This document shows positions 43,951-52,671 of a stretch of DNA of 64,000 nucleotides, one piece after another. Source of the DNA: 630D-37 sp037478835 (GTDB taxonomy: Bacteria > Chloroflexota > Anaerolineae > Anaerolineales > Villigracilaceae). Position numbers and translations under genes: made by a program. Positions within the stretch are counted from its first letter, which is position 1; the number at the start of each line of letters is the position of its first letter. Location: NCBI GenBank assembly GCA_037478835.1, contig JBBFLV010000002.1, forward strand, positions 248,001 through 312,000, written 5' to 3'. Under the pieces are notes generated by a model. It did no database searches and had not been told where the DNA came from. It worked only from the letters and a program-made list of their open reading frames with translations.

Positions 43951-44714
43951 TTCAAGTAAATCCCTTGCGGATCCAGCTCCTGGCGGAGGATATAGAGCTC
44001 CCGTTCGGTCGGGGGTTCGGTATGGCGGAGCGTGGCGGCGACCTTCAGCTCCCAGCCGGTGTTCGCTTTGGCTTCCTCCACCGTGCGGCCGGGGTGCAGG
44101 GCGGTGAGGATCAATTCGCCCTCCTCGTTCGGCTCGAGGATGCCGATATCGGTCACGACGGCTTCAATCCCTTTGCCGCGCAACCCCAGGCGCTGACGCT
44201 CCTCGCGCCCGGAAAGGAAACCGGCGGAGGTCAGGAAATCCACGCGTTCCGGGAAGCGGCGCTTTTGGTGCGGCGTCATGATGTAACAGCGATTGGCCCA
44301 CGCGGCGATCTCCTGGGAGCCGCCGGAGCCGGGCAGGCGCACTTTAGGATGGGCGTAATCGCCGATCACGGTAGCGTTGATGTTGCCGTATTTATCGATC
44401 TGCGCGCCGCCCATAAAACCGACATCCACGTTGCCGCGTTGTAGGTAGAGCGCAAAGATATCGTACATGCTCACCACCGAAAGCGCGCCGCTGACCAGGG
44501 TCGGATCGCCGATCGAAAGGGGCAGGCGCGCCGGTTCGGCGCCGATCACACCGGCTTCGTAGATCATCACCAGGTTCGGGGCATGGGTGCGTTTGGCCAG
44601 GTTACAGGCCAGGTTGGGTTGTCCCACTCCGACGAAAACCACATCACCATCACGCAGCAGGCGCGCCGCGTTGATGATCATCAGTTCGGCCGCAGAATAG
44701 CTCAGTTCACTCAT
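43947..44714 (-). CDS. CoA-transferase family 1, subunit B (glutaconate CoA-transferase-like)
   Basis: The product has 255 residues from the ATG at 44714; the longer frame crosses the hydrolase gene. The DGDVVFVGVGQPNLA start and the catalytic Glu context MIYEAGVIG fit the beta subunit of heterodimeric 3-oxoacid/glutaconate CoA transferases, which move CoA between carboxylates via a glutamyl-CoA thioester. GGAQIDKYGNIN is the family core. Its alpha partner is two genes upstream, with a hydrolase between. Confidence 0.92.
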   Translation of the reverse strand: MSELSYSAAELMIINAARLLRDGDVVFVGVGQPNLACNLAKRTHAPNLVMIYEAGVIGAEPARLPLSIGDPTLVSGALSVVSMYDIFALYLQRGNVDVGFMGGAQIDKYGNINATVIGDYAHPKVRLPGSGGSQEIAAWANRCYIMTPHQKRRFPERVDFLTSAGFLSGREERQRLGLRGKGIEAVVTDIGILEPNEEGELILTALHPGRTVEEAKANTGWELKVAATLRHTEPPTERELYILRQELDPQGIYLK

Positions 44715-45559
44715 AGGCTCTGACTCCGTTCGAGGAATGCCCGGATCGCCTGGGCAATCGCTTGCGGGCGTTCCAGGGGCAGGAGATGGGTGGTCTGTTC
44801 CAGCGTCTGGATCTGCACGGCGGGGGCACGGCGACGGAGGTAACGAGCCGTGCGTTCCAGGAACGTATCCGTTTCGGCACCGCGCAGGATGAGGGTGGGA
44901 GGGCGCAGGTTGGGCAGGTTGCGCCAGAGATCCCAATCGCGCCACACGCCGGTGAAATATACCCGTGCTTCCCATTCGGGGGAATAGACGAGGGTGTACG
45001 AACCGTTCGGGCCGGCTTGGACGATGCCCTGAATATAGGCCCACAGGTGTTCGTCGCTAAAATAGCGGAAGATCGCTCGGCGACGATAGGCCTTGAAGAC
45101 CAGTTCAAGATCATCGAACGTGCGGCGACGGCGCAAAGCCAGCGGGATGAGAGGGTGGAGCCGATAGCCCAAGCCCAGCATTCGGACGAGGTTCCAGAAA
45201 AGCATGAAGGAGGGCATGAAGAGCACCGGGTCGAGCAGGATGAGGGCGCGAAAACGCGCCGGCTGCCAGAGGGCGGCACGGAGTAGCGTGGTGGCACCGA
45301 CCGAGTGCCCGACGGCGATCACGCTCTCCAACTCCTCTTCATCGAGATAGCGCAGAAGATCGTGGCTGAAAACGTGCCAATCCCTGAGCGTGTGCGGCGG
45401 TTGATCCGACCAGAGCGGACGCAGCAATGGCGCGCTCACGCGAAAGGTCTGCGCCAGGTCACCGAGCAGGGGACGATAGCAGGCGGGAGGGTAGCCATTG
45501 GCATGGAGGAAGATCAGCCTTTCACCCTGACCGCCGAAATCCAGGGATGGAATGCCCAT
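44711..45559 (-). CDS. Alpha/beta-hydrolase
   Basis: The product has 282 residues from the ATG at 45559, which shares one base with the subunit A stop. The nucleophile elbow is GHSVG with Ser at about 100. The oxyanion region is FLHANGYPP, the acidic residue is probably in RGAETDTF, and the His in TTHLLPLERP. All triad positions look intact. The substrate is unknown: ester, lactone or thioester. It is embedded between the two CoA-transferase subunits with ATGA-type overlaps, so it very likely acts on the same acyl or carboxylate substrate. Confidence 0.88.
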   Translation of the reverse strand: MGIPSLDFGGQGERLIFLHANGYPPACYRPLLGDLAQTFRVSAPLLRPLWSDQPPHTLRDWHVFSHDLLRYLDEEELESVIAVGHSVGATTLLRAALWQPARFRALILLDPVLFMPSFMLFWNLVRMLGLGYRLHPLIPLALRRRRTFDDLELVFKAYRRRAIFRYFSDEHLWAYIQGIVQAGPNGSYTLVYSPEWEARVYFTGVWRDWDLWRNLPNLRPPTLILRGAETDTFLERTARYLRRRAPAVQIQTLEQTTHLLPLERPQAIAQAIRAFLERSQSL

Positions 45560-46461
45560 CAGTAACTCCCGTAGTTGACCGGCTGGCTCCAACGCGGCTT
45601 GACGCGCAACCGCTCGTGCACCTGCGGACCGAGCTTCTCCCAGTATTCCTGCCGATCGCGCACGCCGTAGACCCATTCTTCCAGCCATTCCTGCACGGCC
45701 TGTGGCGATTCGCTGATGCGATCCCACTCCAGGTAGAAGGCGTTATCGCGATCGTAATATCCCTGGGCATAGGAGGGGTGACAGGCATACGGCACGTGGC
45801 AGACGGCGCTGACGATGAAGCCGGGAATCAAGGTCCGATTCGGATCCGAACGGATGACCTCTTCATCCACGATCTCTTCGGCGGTGAGGATCACGCGCCG
45901 GGCGGCAAAGGCGGCCTCTTTCTGTTCGCCGATGATGCCCCACAAATGCGCATTTCCCTGCACATCAGCACGCTGGACGTGGACGATGGCTACATCCGGG
46001 TGGAGCGCCGGCACGACGATCACTTCTTCGCCGCTATAGGGATCGGTGACGCGGCGGATGTTTGGGTTGGCACGTTCCAGGTCGGTGGCGCCGGTCTGTT
46101 TCATGGGCATGAAGGGCAAACCGGCCGCGCCGGCCTGCAGGCGCGAGATCATGCCGAAATGGGAGTATTCTTCCCATTCCAGTTCGCCGCGTTCAATCGC
46201 GGCGCGCACGATGCGCAATGAACCGACGCCGGGATTGCCCATGTAGGAAAAGATCACCTTGCGCGCGCAACCGGCAGCCACCATTTGATCGTAGATCAGA
46301 TCGGGCGTGGCACGTGCCAGGGTCAGGTTGCGCTTGCGCTGGCGGATGATTTCATGGCCGGCCGCAAACGGGATGAGATGCGTGAATCCGGCCGCATAGA
46401 CCAGGTCGCCATCGTGCACAAAGCGCGCAATGGCCTCTTGCAAAGACATCAGTTTCGACAT
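45559..46461 (-). CDS. CoA-transferase family 1, subunit A (glutaconate CoA-transferase-like)
   Basis: The product has 300 residues from the ATG at 46461. It shows DGDLVYAAGFTHLIPFAAGHEI, YMGNPGVGSLRIVRAAIERG and ALHPDVAIVHVQRADVQGNAHLWG, the alpha-subunit signatures. It pairs with the subunit B gene at 43947. The substrate pair is not readable, but the nearby acyl-CoA dehydrogenase and ETF genes fit organic or amino acid degradation. Confidence 0.92.
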   Translation of the reverse strand: MSKLMSLQEAIARFVHDGDLVYAAGFTHLIPFAAGHEIIRQRKRNLTLARATPDLIYDQMVAAGCARKVIFSYMGNPGVGSLRIVRAAIERGELEWEEYSHFGMISRLQAGAAGLPFMPMKQTGATDLERANPNIRRVTDPYSGEEVIVVPALHPDVAIVHVQRADVQGNAHLWGIIGEQKEAAFAARRVILTAEEIVDEEVIRSDPNRTLIPGFIVSAVCHVPYACHPSYAQGYYDRDNAFYLEWDRISESPQAVQEWLEEWVYGVRDRQEYWEKLGPQVHERLRVKPRWSQPVNYGSY

Positions 46462-46477
46462 AATCCTTCTCCGTGGC

Positions 46478-46744
46478 TCATTTTTTCTTCTGACCCTCGG
46501 CCTTTTTCTGACGGCGCTCGCGCCAGGCCTGGCGCCATCTGCGCAGCGTGGCAAAACGTCCGCTTTGGGGTGGCGGAGGGGCGCCGCGCCGCATGAAGTA
46601 CCAGCCGATGCCGAAGAGGAGCAGGGAGGTGCAGAAGTAGTCAAAGTTCGTCACCCCGCTCCAATCGCTGGCGACGAAAAGCAGGAAAAAGCCGACGGCC
46701 AGGAGGAAAAAGTAAACGCCGACGCGGTAGAGAAAATCTTCCAT
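46478..46744 (-). CDS. Small membrane protein with basic C-terminus, unknown function
   Basis: The product has 88 residues. Two helices (about 8-25 and 35-52) are followed by PPPP and a very basic tail ending in KKAEGQKKK. It lies 16 nt before CoA-transferase subunit A and probably starts that transcription unit, directly after the ALDH terminator. I do not recognise the family. Confidence 0.65.
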   Translation of the reverse strand: MEDFLYRVGVYFFLLAVGFFLLFVASDWSGVTNFDYFCTSLLLFGIGWYFMRRGAPPPPQSGRFATLRRWRQAWRERRQKKAEGQKKK

Positions 46745-46754
46745 GATGTGGAAT

Positions 46755-46787
46755 AAAAAGAGGCCCCTCCCCGTGAAGAGGGGCCTC
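46755..46787 (-). terminator. Rho-independent terminator of the aldehyde dehydrogenase gene
   Basis: On the minus strand GAGGCCCC / GGGGCCTC stems (10 bp, GAGGCCCCTC with GAGGGGCCTC) close a short loop and are followed by five T. It sits 9 nt after the ALDH stop. Confidence 0.9.
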
Positions 46788-46795
46788 CGAAGCGC

Positions 46796-48376
46796 TTATT
46801 TCTTCGGTCGCACCAGGGTGCGGATCTGCTCGCGCATGTAGAGCGGCAGGTAGTAGTGACCGCCGGCATTTTTGCCCGTGGCGCCGGAGCCTTTCCAGCC
46901 GCCGAAGGGTTGGAAGCCCGGCCAGGCACCGGTGGTGGCACCTTGCGGACGGTTGGCGTAGGTCACGCCGGCCTGGATGTTATCGAAGAACCATTCGGCC
47001 TCTTCTTCGCTGCCATAGAAGCCGGCCGTCAGGCCGTAGTTGACATCATTCGCATAGCGCATCGCCTCTTCCAGGCTCTCCACCTTGGCGATCGTGCTGA
47101 TCGGTAGGAACATCTCGTATTTCCACAGGCGATGGCTGAGCGGCACATCGGTGACGAACGTGGGAGCGCAGTAATAGCCTTTGGCCAGCTCGCCTTCGAC
47201 GAGCACATGACCACCCGTCAGGAAACGACCGCCGGCCTGGGAGAGCTCTTCGGTGAAGTTCTTGAAATCGTTGTAGGCGCTCTGGTTGATCACCGGCCCC
47301 ATCCAGTTCTTCCGATCGGTGGGATCGCCGATGCTCAATTTGTCGGTCAGGTCCTTCAGGCGGGCGAGCATCTCATCGTAGACCGGGGCTTCGATGAAGA
47401 TGCGCGAGGCCGCCGAACACTTTTGACCCTGCAAGCCGAAGGCCGAGCGCACAATGCCGATGGCCGCATCATCCAGGTTGGCATGGCGCGAGACGATGGC
47501 CGGGTTCTTGCCACCCAGCTCCAGGATGACCGGGCGCACGTAGTCGCGCTGGGCGAAATCGCGGAAGATCTTCATCCCCACATCGAAGGAACCGGTGAAG
47601 GTGATGCCGTCCACTTCGGGGCTATCGATCAGTGCCTGACCGAGGGTGCGTCCCGGCCCGGTGACGAAGTTCACCACGCCATCGGGAATGCCGGCATCGC
47701 GGAAGCAATCCACCAACAGGCGCACGATCCAGGGGGTGTCGGTGGCCGGTTTGATCACCACAGTGTTGCCGGTCACCAGCGCCGCGCCGGCCGGGCCACC
47801 GGTGAGGGCGAAGGGGAAGTTGAAGGGGCTGATCACCAGCCAAACGCCATACGGACGGAGCACGGAGATGTTGGTCGCATCGTGGGCCGGGAGCGGGTCC
47901 TTGCCCATTTCCACGATGAAGCCGTTGTTCTTCTCCATCTGGTAGCAGGCGTAGTAGATCAGGTCGGCGGTCTCTTGCACATCGCCGAGCGCTTCCATGC
48001 GGTTTTTCCCCACCTCCAGCGACATGGCCGCACCCAGCTCAAAGATGCGCTCTTCGATCAGCTGCGCCGCCCGTCGCAGCAACCGCACGCGCTCCTGCCA
48101 GGGGGTGTGACTCCACATCGGGAATGCCTTGCGAGCCGCTTCCAGCGCCATCTGGGCATGTCGCTCGTTCCCCTTTTGCATCACCGCCAGCACCACCTCG
48201 GTGTTGATCGGCGTGCGATCTTCAAACTTCTCCTCGGCAAAGACCTCTTTGCCATCGATGAACATGGCATATTCACGACCTAACCCGGCCTTGACCTTCG
48301 CCAGGGCCTCTTCATACTTCTGATGCATCTCTTCGGGGGGATTGAACATCGTAGCATAGGTGAGCTTGAAGGACAT
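46796..48376 (-). CDS. Aldehyde dehydrogenase, L-glutamate-gamma-semialdehyde (P5C) dehydrogenase type
   Basis: The product has 526 residues, the RocA/PruA length. The general base Glu286 lies in LELGGKNP and the nucleophile Cys320 in GQKCSAASR; IKPATDTPWI and TFTGSFDVG mark the NAD site. It oxidises glutamate semialdehyde (proline/arginine catabolism) or a related aldehyde to the acid. AGGAGG precedes the ATG, and a TATACT box is about 50 nt upstream. No proline dehydrogenase gene is nearby. A strong terminator isolates it as a single-gene unit. Confidence 0.92.
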   Translation of the reverse strand: MSFKLTYATMFNPPEEMHQKYEEALAKVKAGLGREYAMFIDGKEVFAEEKFEDRTPINTEVVLAVMQKGNERHAQMALEAARKAFPMWSHTPWQERVRLLRRAAQLIEERIFELGAAMSLEVGKNRMEALGDVQETADLIYYACYQMEKNNGFIVEMGKDPLPAHDATNISVLRPYGVWLVISPFNFPFALTGGPAGAALVTGNTVVIKPATDTPWIVRLLVDCFRDAGIPDGVVNFVTGPGRTLGQALIDSPEVDGITFTGSFDVGMKIFRDFAQRDYVRPVILELGGKNPAIVSRHANLDDAAIGIVRSAFGLQGQKCSAASRIFIEAPVYDEMLARLKDLTDKLSIGDPTDRKNWMGPVINQSAYNDFKNFTEELSQAGGRFLTGGHVLVEGELAKGYYCAPTFVTDVPLSHRLWKYEMFLPISTIAKVESLEEAMRYANDVNYGLTAGFYGSEEEAEWFFDNIQAGVTYANRPQGATTGAWPGFQPFGGWKGSGATGKNAGGHYYLPLYMREQIRTLVRPKK

Positions 48377-48671
48377 AAGGAGCCTCCTTTTGGAAGATAG
48401 AGCCTGCCTTTCGAGAAAGTTGCCTCAAGTATAGCGCAGGTCACCGGGCACGTCAAAGTGTGATTCTTCGTGCTTGCTGAACGCAAATTGTCAGGACGTA
48501 GAACGGATTTCTCCGACGGCGCTTCGCGCGTGATAGCAGGGATTTCTCGGTGGTGTAGCCTTGCGGATGATGACCATGGAGCCGAGAGAGGTGCTTTGAA
48601 AGAAGGGTCGTAGAGAGCAGGGCCTGATCGGTTCTGCCAAATTGGATTGTCGGTTCGTAAGGGCTTTCAGT
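48377..48671. other. Divergent intergenic region between ALDH and queA
   Basis: It holds the ALDH leader with AGGAGG and a TATACT box on the minus strand (about 48430) and the queA promoter at its right end. The middle about 200 bp shows no gene, repeat or tRNA. Confidence 0.5.
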
Positions 48672-48677
48672 TATAAT
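48672..48677 (+). promoter_or_regulatory. -10 promoter of queA, predicted leaderless
   Basis: A perfect TATAAT ends 6 nt before the queA ATG at 48684. TTGTCG lies 19 bp upstream as a possible -35. No ribosome-binding site fits in the 6-nt gap. Confidence 0.6.
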
Positions 48678-48683
48678 CGAAAC

Positions 48684-49700
48684 ATGACCTTGCGAACATC
48701 GGATTTCGATTACGATCTTCCCGAATCCTTCATTGCTCAAGAACCCGTTGAGCCACGCGACAGGGCGCGGTTAATGGTGCTCCATCGCGCAGATGGGCGC
48801 ATCGAACATCGGATTTTCTACCAGATCGGCGAATTTTTGCGTCCGGGCGATGTGCTCGTGCTCAACCAGACGCGCGTCCTGCCTGCTCGCCTGTTTGCAC
48901 GCAAAGAAACCGGTGGCCGTGTGGAGATTCTGCTGCTGCGGCGCCTGGATGAGCAGACCTGGGAATGCCTGGTCGGTGGCAAGGGGCTGCGCGCCGGTCG
49001 GCGCCTGCTCTTGGAGGAAGGATTGGAGGCCACCATCCTGGCCGAAGGTCCGGGAGCCGAACGCGTGCTACGCTTCTCTCGGTCGCCGGACGATTTGTTG
49101 CCGCGCATTGGCCAGGTGCCGCTCCCGCCCTACATCCGTCGTCCGCTTGAAAACCCCGAACGGTATCAGACCGTCTATGCCCGTCAGCCGGGTTCTGCGG
49201 CGGCCCCCACGGCCGGGCTACATTTCACGCCGCGACTCCTCGAAGAACTCCAGGCCGCAGGAGTGAAACTGGCCTATGTCACGCTGCATATCGGCCTGGA
49301 CACCTTCGCTCCGGTGACCGAGGAAAATCCCACCGAACACAAAATGCACACCGAATGGTGTGAGGTGACCGAAGAGACCGCCGCAGTGATTCGCTCGGCG
49401 CGCCAACATGGCGGGCGCGTGATCGCCGTGGGCACCACCTCGGTGCGCACGCTGGAAACCGCCGCCACCGAGGATGGTGACATCCATCCCTATTGCGGCT
49501 CCACATCCCTCTACATTCTTCCCGGCTATCGCTTCAAGATCGTGGACGCCATGATCACCAACTTTCACCTGCCGCGCTCCACGCTGATCATGCTGGTCAG
49601 CGCCTTTGCCGGGCGCGAGCGCATCCTTGAGGCCTATGAAATTGCCAAACGCGAAGGATACCGTTTCTACTCTTTCGGTGATGCCATGCTGATTTTGTGA
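48684..49700 (+). CDS. queA: S-adenosylmethionine:tRNA ribosyltransferase-isomerase
   Basis: The product has 338 residues from the ATG at 48684; 14 codons upstream in frame contain the promoter. The start MTLRTSDFDYDLPESFIAQ and motifs SAAAPTAGLHFT and FHLPRSTLIMLVSAFAG are diagnostic. QueA transfers and isomerises the ribosyl part of SAM onto 7-aminomethyl-7-deazaguanine in tRNA, making epoxyqueuosine. No tgt or queG is nearby. Confidence 0.97.
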   Translation: MTLRTSDFDYDLPESFIAQEPVEPRDRARLMVLHRADGRIEHRIFYQIGEFLRPGDVLVLNQTRVLPARLFARKETGGRVEILLLRRLDEQTWECLVGGKGLRAGRRLLLEEGLEATILAEGPGAERVLRFSRSPDDLLPRIGQVPLPPYIRRPLENPERYQTVYARQPGSAAAPTAGLHFTPRLLEELQAAGVKLAYVTLHIGLDTFAPVTEENPTEHKMHTEWCEVTEETAAVIRSARQHGGRVIAVGTTSVRTLETAATEDGDIHPYCGSTSLYILPGYRFKIVDAMITNFHLPRSTLIMLVSAFAGRERILEAYEIAKREGYRFYSFGDAMLIL

Positions 49701-49764
49701 AATATCCCGGAAACGGAGATTTGGCCTTTGATCGCCTCGAAAAATCTTTCTTTCTAAAAGAAAA

Positions 49765-49805
49765 ATTCTATTCAAATCCTGTGAATCCTGTAAATCCTGT
49801 CCATT
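49765..49805. repeat. AATCCTGTGAATCCTGTAAATCCTGT short tandem words
   Basis: Three AATCCTGT units directly precede the ATG at 49810. A related GACAGGATTAACAAG lies at 16389. This leaves no recognisable ribosome-binding site for the downstream gene. Confidence 0.6.
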
Positions 49806-49809
49806 CCCC

Positions 49810-51225
49810 ATGCCGGAGCGCCAGATTTACCTTCTCTCCCCCCGTCAGCTTTCTGCCGAAACGATCGCCGTAACCTTTGCCAAGACCTCGCGCTCGCCGC
49901 AATCGTTCCGTGAAATTGCCGCCGAGCTCAACGAGGAGCAAAGTGCCCGTTTCCACGAGAAATGGGTGATCGGCTACGGCCATGCCTCGGTGGCCGAGCA
50001 TGCCGTGCTCCACATCGCCTTTGAAAACGTTTCCAGGCTCGCCGTGGAATGCATTGAGTCCAATCGCTTGGCTTCCTACACGGAAAAATCCACCCGTTAT
50101 CAGACCTGGAGCCTGGATGAGTTTTACCTGCCGCCGGAGATTGAAAGTTCTCCGCTGCGTGCGCCCTACCTGGAAACCACGCGTCTGCTCTTTCAGACCT
50201 ATCAGGAAATCTTGCCGGCCCTGCGCGCCTGTATCGAGAAGCGCTCCCCGCGCCGCGAAAACGAAACCGCCGAGGCCTGGGATCGGCGCGTGCGCTCGCA
50301 GTATGTGGATGCGGCGCGTTTCCTTTTGCCGGCTTCGGCTCTGGCCAACCTGGGCATGACGGCCAACGCCCGTGTTCTAGAACACGCCATTCGCAAAATG
50401 CTCTCTCATCCACTGCAGGAAGTCCGCCAAGTTGGGGAACAGGTCAAAAAAGTGGCGCAGCAGGAAGTGCCCACGCTACTCAAATATGCCGATGCCTCCT
50501 CCTATCTCCAGAATCTTGAGGAATATTTCCCCGCCCAAGCCGCGAATCTCTCCTCTTCCGCTGCGCCAACGGATTGGTGTGTGCTGATCCAATATGACGA
50601 AGACGCCGAAGCGCGGCTGCTGGCCGCGGCACTTTACCGTTATGGCAACCTGTCCTATGCCGAAGCTTTGCAAGCGGTTCGGGAGGGACCCGAAGCTCAA
50701 CGCCGCGAATGGGCTCAGGCCTTGCTGAAGGGTGTCAACCGTCACCGGCCCCCCTTGCGTGAGCTGGAACACACCTTTTACACCTTTGATCTGCTCATGG
50801 ATCAGGGTGCCTATTTTGAGTTCAAGCGCCATCGCATGATGACCCAATCCCCGCAGCGCCTCACCGCTTCTCTAGGTTATGCCACCCCGCAGCTGATCCG
50901 AGAGGCCGGCGTGGAGGCCGCCTATCATCGCGCCATGCAGCAGGCTGCCGAAACCTATCAGCGACTGGCCGAATGGAATCCACACGTCGCCCAGTACATT
51001 GTGCCGAACGGCTTTTACCGTCGCGTCCTGGCCACGTTTAACTTGCGCGAGGCCTACCATTTCTGCCAGTTACGCGCCGCAAGCAATGCCCACTTTTCCA
51101 TGCGTCGCCTGGCATTGCGCATCGCTGCGGAAATCCGCCGCGTCCATCCTTTGCTGGCCTCTGCAATGGATCTTCCTGCCGAAAGCTGGCAAGACATCGA
51201 AGCGCGTTACTTCGCACAGGCATGA
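49810..51225 (+). CDS. Tandem ThyX-like protein (two flavin-dependent thymidylate synthase domains)
   Basis: The product has 471 residues, twice a normal ThyX (about 220-250). The N-half has HEKWVIGYGHASVAEHA, then SNRLASYTEKSTRYQ, matching RHRxxSxNExSxRY except for the first Arg-His and the Asn. The C-half has DLLMDQGAYFEFKRHRMMTQSPQRLTA, which keeps RHR but loses the S-x-N-E-x-S-x-R-Y part. Each half thus lacks what the other keeps, and a composite active site is possible. It could make dTMP, act on another nucleotide, or be inactive. A PD-(D/E)XK-like gene follows after 13 nt. Confidence 0.82.
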   Translation: MPERQIYLLSPRQLSAETIAVTFAKTSRSPQSFREIAAELNEEQSARFHEKWVIGYGHASVAEHAVLHIAFENVSRLAVECIESNRLASYTEKSTRYQTWSLDEFYLPPEIESSPLRAPYLETTRLLFQTYQEILPALRACIEKRSPRRENETAEAWDRRVRSQYVDAARFLLPASALANLGMTANARVLEHAIRKMLSHPLQEVRQVGEQVKKVAQQEVPTLLKYADASSYLQNLEEYFPAQAANLSSSAAPTDWCVLIQYDEDAEARLLAAALYRYGNLSYAEALQAVREGPEAQRREWAQALLKGVNRHRPPLRELEHTFYTFDLLMDQGAYFEFKRHRMMTQSPQRLTASLGYATPQLIREAGVEAAYHRAMQQAAETYQRLAEWNPHVAQYIVPNGFYRRVLATFNLREAYHFCQLRAASNAHFSMRRLALRIAAEIRRVHPLLASAMDLPAESWQDIEARYFAQA

Positions 51226-51238
51226 TGGCGTATCTACT

Positions 51239-52228
51239 ATGCTTCGGCCGGAAGATTTCATCACCCTCCCCTACACCCCCGATCTGACCGAAGCCGGCAT
51301 TGCCTATGCCTGCCGTTCCCTGGCCTATACGTATAATCGTATGGGCACGCGCCTTTTGGAACGTTTACGGCGCATTGTGGCCGGCGTGGCCGCCGAGCTG
51401 GCCCTGCGACGCTGGCTACATGCCCAAAATATACCCTTTGATACCCTGGGAGAGACGGATTTCACCCGCCCCGACCGTTACGATATTGCCTTGGCCGGTC
51501 AACGTTGTGATCTGAAGACGTTTCTCATCACCCGTCGGGCACAGATTCAGGCCTTGCGCCGTGACCCGCAGCAATTGCTGCAGGCCCAGGCCTTGGTGCC
51601 CCTGGATCAACATCGCTCGCATCAACACGCTCAGGATATCTATCTTTTTGCCTTTATCTACGCACTCCTGACGCAGCGCGAAGCCGAGATCCGCAAAGCC
51701 CAAAAGCGCTCCCAACCGTTTTACTGGATTTACCCTTTGCCGAAAGCCTGGTCGCGACCGAAAATTTGGAGCCCTTTGGCCCCGCTGGTTCTGAAAAGCG
51801 AAGAAGAAACCCCTTTGCTGTTAGAGATCGGAGGCCAGGCCGCCGATGGCTCTTTTCTCTCCAGGCGACTGGAGCTTCCCCCGCGTACCCGTTATATCCT
51901 GGATGAGCCGTTTTTCTCTCTGCTCTATGTTCACGCCCAGACGCGTCCGCAAGGGCGGCTGGGAATTCGTTCTGCCGTTCGCTCCGATGCTTGCATCATC
52001 CAACCGCTGGATTGGGGGAATATCTGGGTCTACGGGTTGGAAATTCACTTGGTAGGGTGGACGACATGGGAGGAGTTCGATCTACAGGCGCGCGCATTAC
52101 CTGCCGGGAGCGCTGTTCTACAATATCAACGCACCCGTACCCGAAACCTGGCATTGCCTGTAGCGAAGTTGCGCCCCTTCGCCCACCTGCTGGAGCGCGC
52201 CCGTACCTGGGAGCGTATGCGTAGGTAA
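51239..52228 (+). CDS. Putative PD-(D/E)XK-fold protein, function unknown
   Basis: The product has 329 residues from the ATG at 51239; earlier codons in this frame overlap the ThyX-like gene. Residues about 40-100 read like a restriction-endonuclease-like core: VAAELALRRWLHAQNIPFD (helix with Glu), then RYDIALAGQRCDLKTF, an Asp followed after ten residues by D-L-K, as in Asp-x(n)-(D/E)-x-Lys nucleases. The rest is mixed alpha/beta with many aromatic and Arg residues and ends in RTWERMRR. I do not recognise a named family. It lies 13 nt after the tandem ThyX-like gene, so co-transcription is likely. Confidence 0.72.
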   Translation: MLRPEDFITLPYTPDLTEAGIAYACRSLAYTYNRMGTRLLERLRRIVAGVAAELALRRWLHAQNIPFDTLGETDFTRPDRYDIALAGQRCDLKTFLITRRAQIQALRRDPQQLLQAQALVPLDQHRSHQHAQDIYLFAFIYALLTQREAEIRKAQKRSQPFYWIYPLPKAWSRPKIWSPLAPLVLKSEEETPLLLEIGGQAADGSFLSRRLELPPRTRYILDEPFFSLLYVHAQTRPQGRLGIRSAVRSDACIIQPLDWGNIWVYGLEIHLVGWTTWEEFDLQARALPAGSAVLQYQRTRTRNLALPVAKLRPFAHLLERARTWERMRR

Positions 52229-52241
52229 AATTGTTTCGACC

Positions 52242-52370
52242 TCACTCACTACGTTCTACTCCCATGCGGTGCAGCTCTTCGCTATCATAGCCTGCCAGCA
52301 ACAGATCGGCACCTGCCAGGATGAAAAGCAGGGTTCCGACGATCAGGATGATCACGATTACGGCAGTCAT
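52242..52370 (-). CDS. 42-residue small membrane protein (putative)
   Basis: ATG at 52370 with GAGGTGCGCG upstream; the product begins MTAVIVIILIVGTLLFILAG, a single membrane helix, followed by a short hydrophilic tail (GYDSEELHRMGVERSE). The codon choice looks like that of the neighbours. It is antisense to nothing and sits alone between the nuclease-like gene and the SIMPL lipoprotein. The family is unknown; short length makes chance possible. Confidence 0.5.
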   Translation of the reverse strand: MTAVIVIILIVGTLLFILAGADLLLAGYDSEELHRMGVERSE

Positions 52371-52671
52371 CGCGCACCTCATTCTCTATTCCATTTAACG
52401 CAGAAACGGCCAAAATGTGGCATCCCCCAAAGGTCCTGTTATGAAATCGCAATTGACCGCGCTCAAACGGTTGTGGAGCCTGGGTGAGGGTGTGGGTATC
52501 TCTGAGTCTCGTCCGGCCGGAGCTTCTTTGGCAAATTTGAAGGGGGGTGGGCGCTAAGCACGGAGCTCAAAGTCGATCTTCACTTCATGGGGAACAATTT
52601 CCCCTCCTGTAACGTTTCACGGGCAGTGCATCCGATCATTTTGCACTTCAACTTCTTGATGGAGGTAATCC
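52371..52671. other. Intergenic region upstream of the SIMPL lipoprotein gene
   Basis: No gene, repeat or tRNA is recognised in these 300 bp. The right end carries ATGGAGGTAATCC, the ribosome-binding site for the ATG at 52672. Confidence 0.5.
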
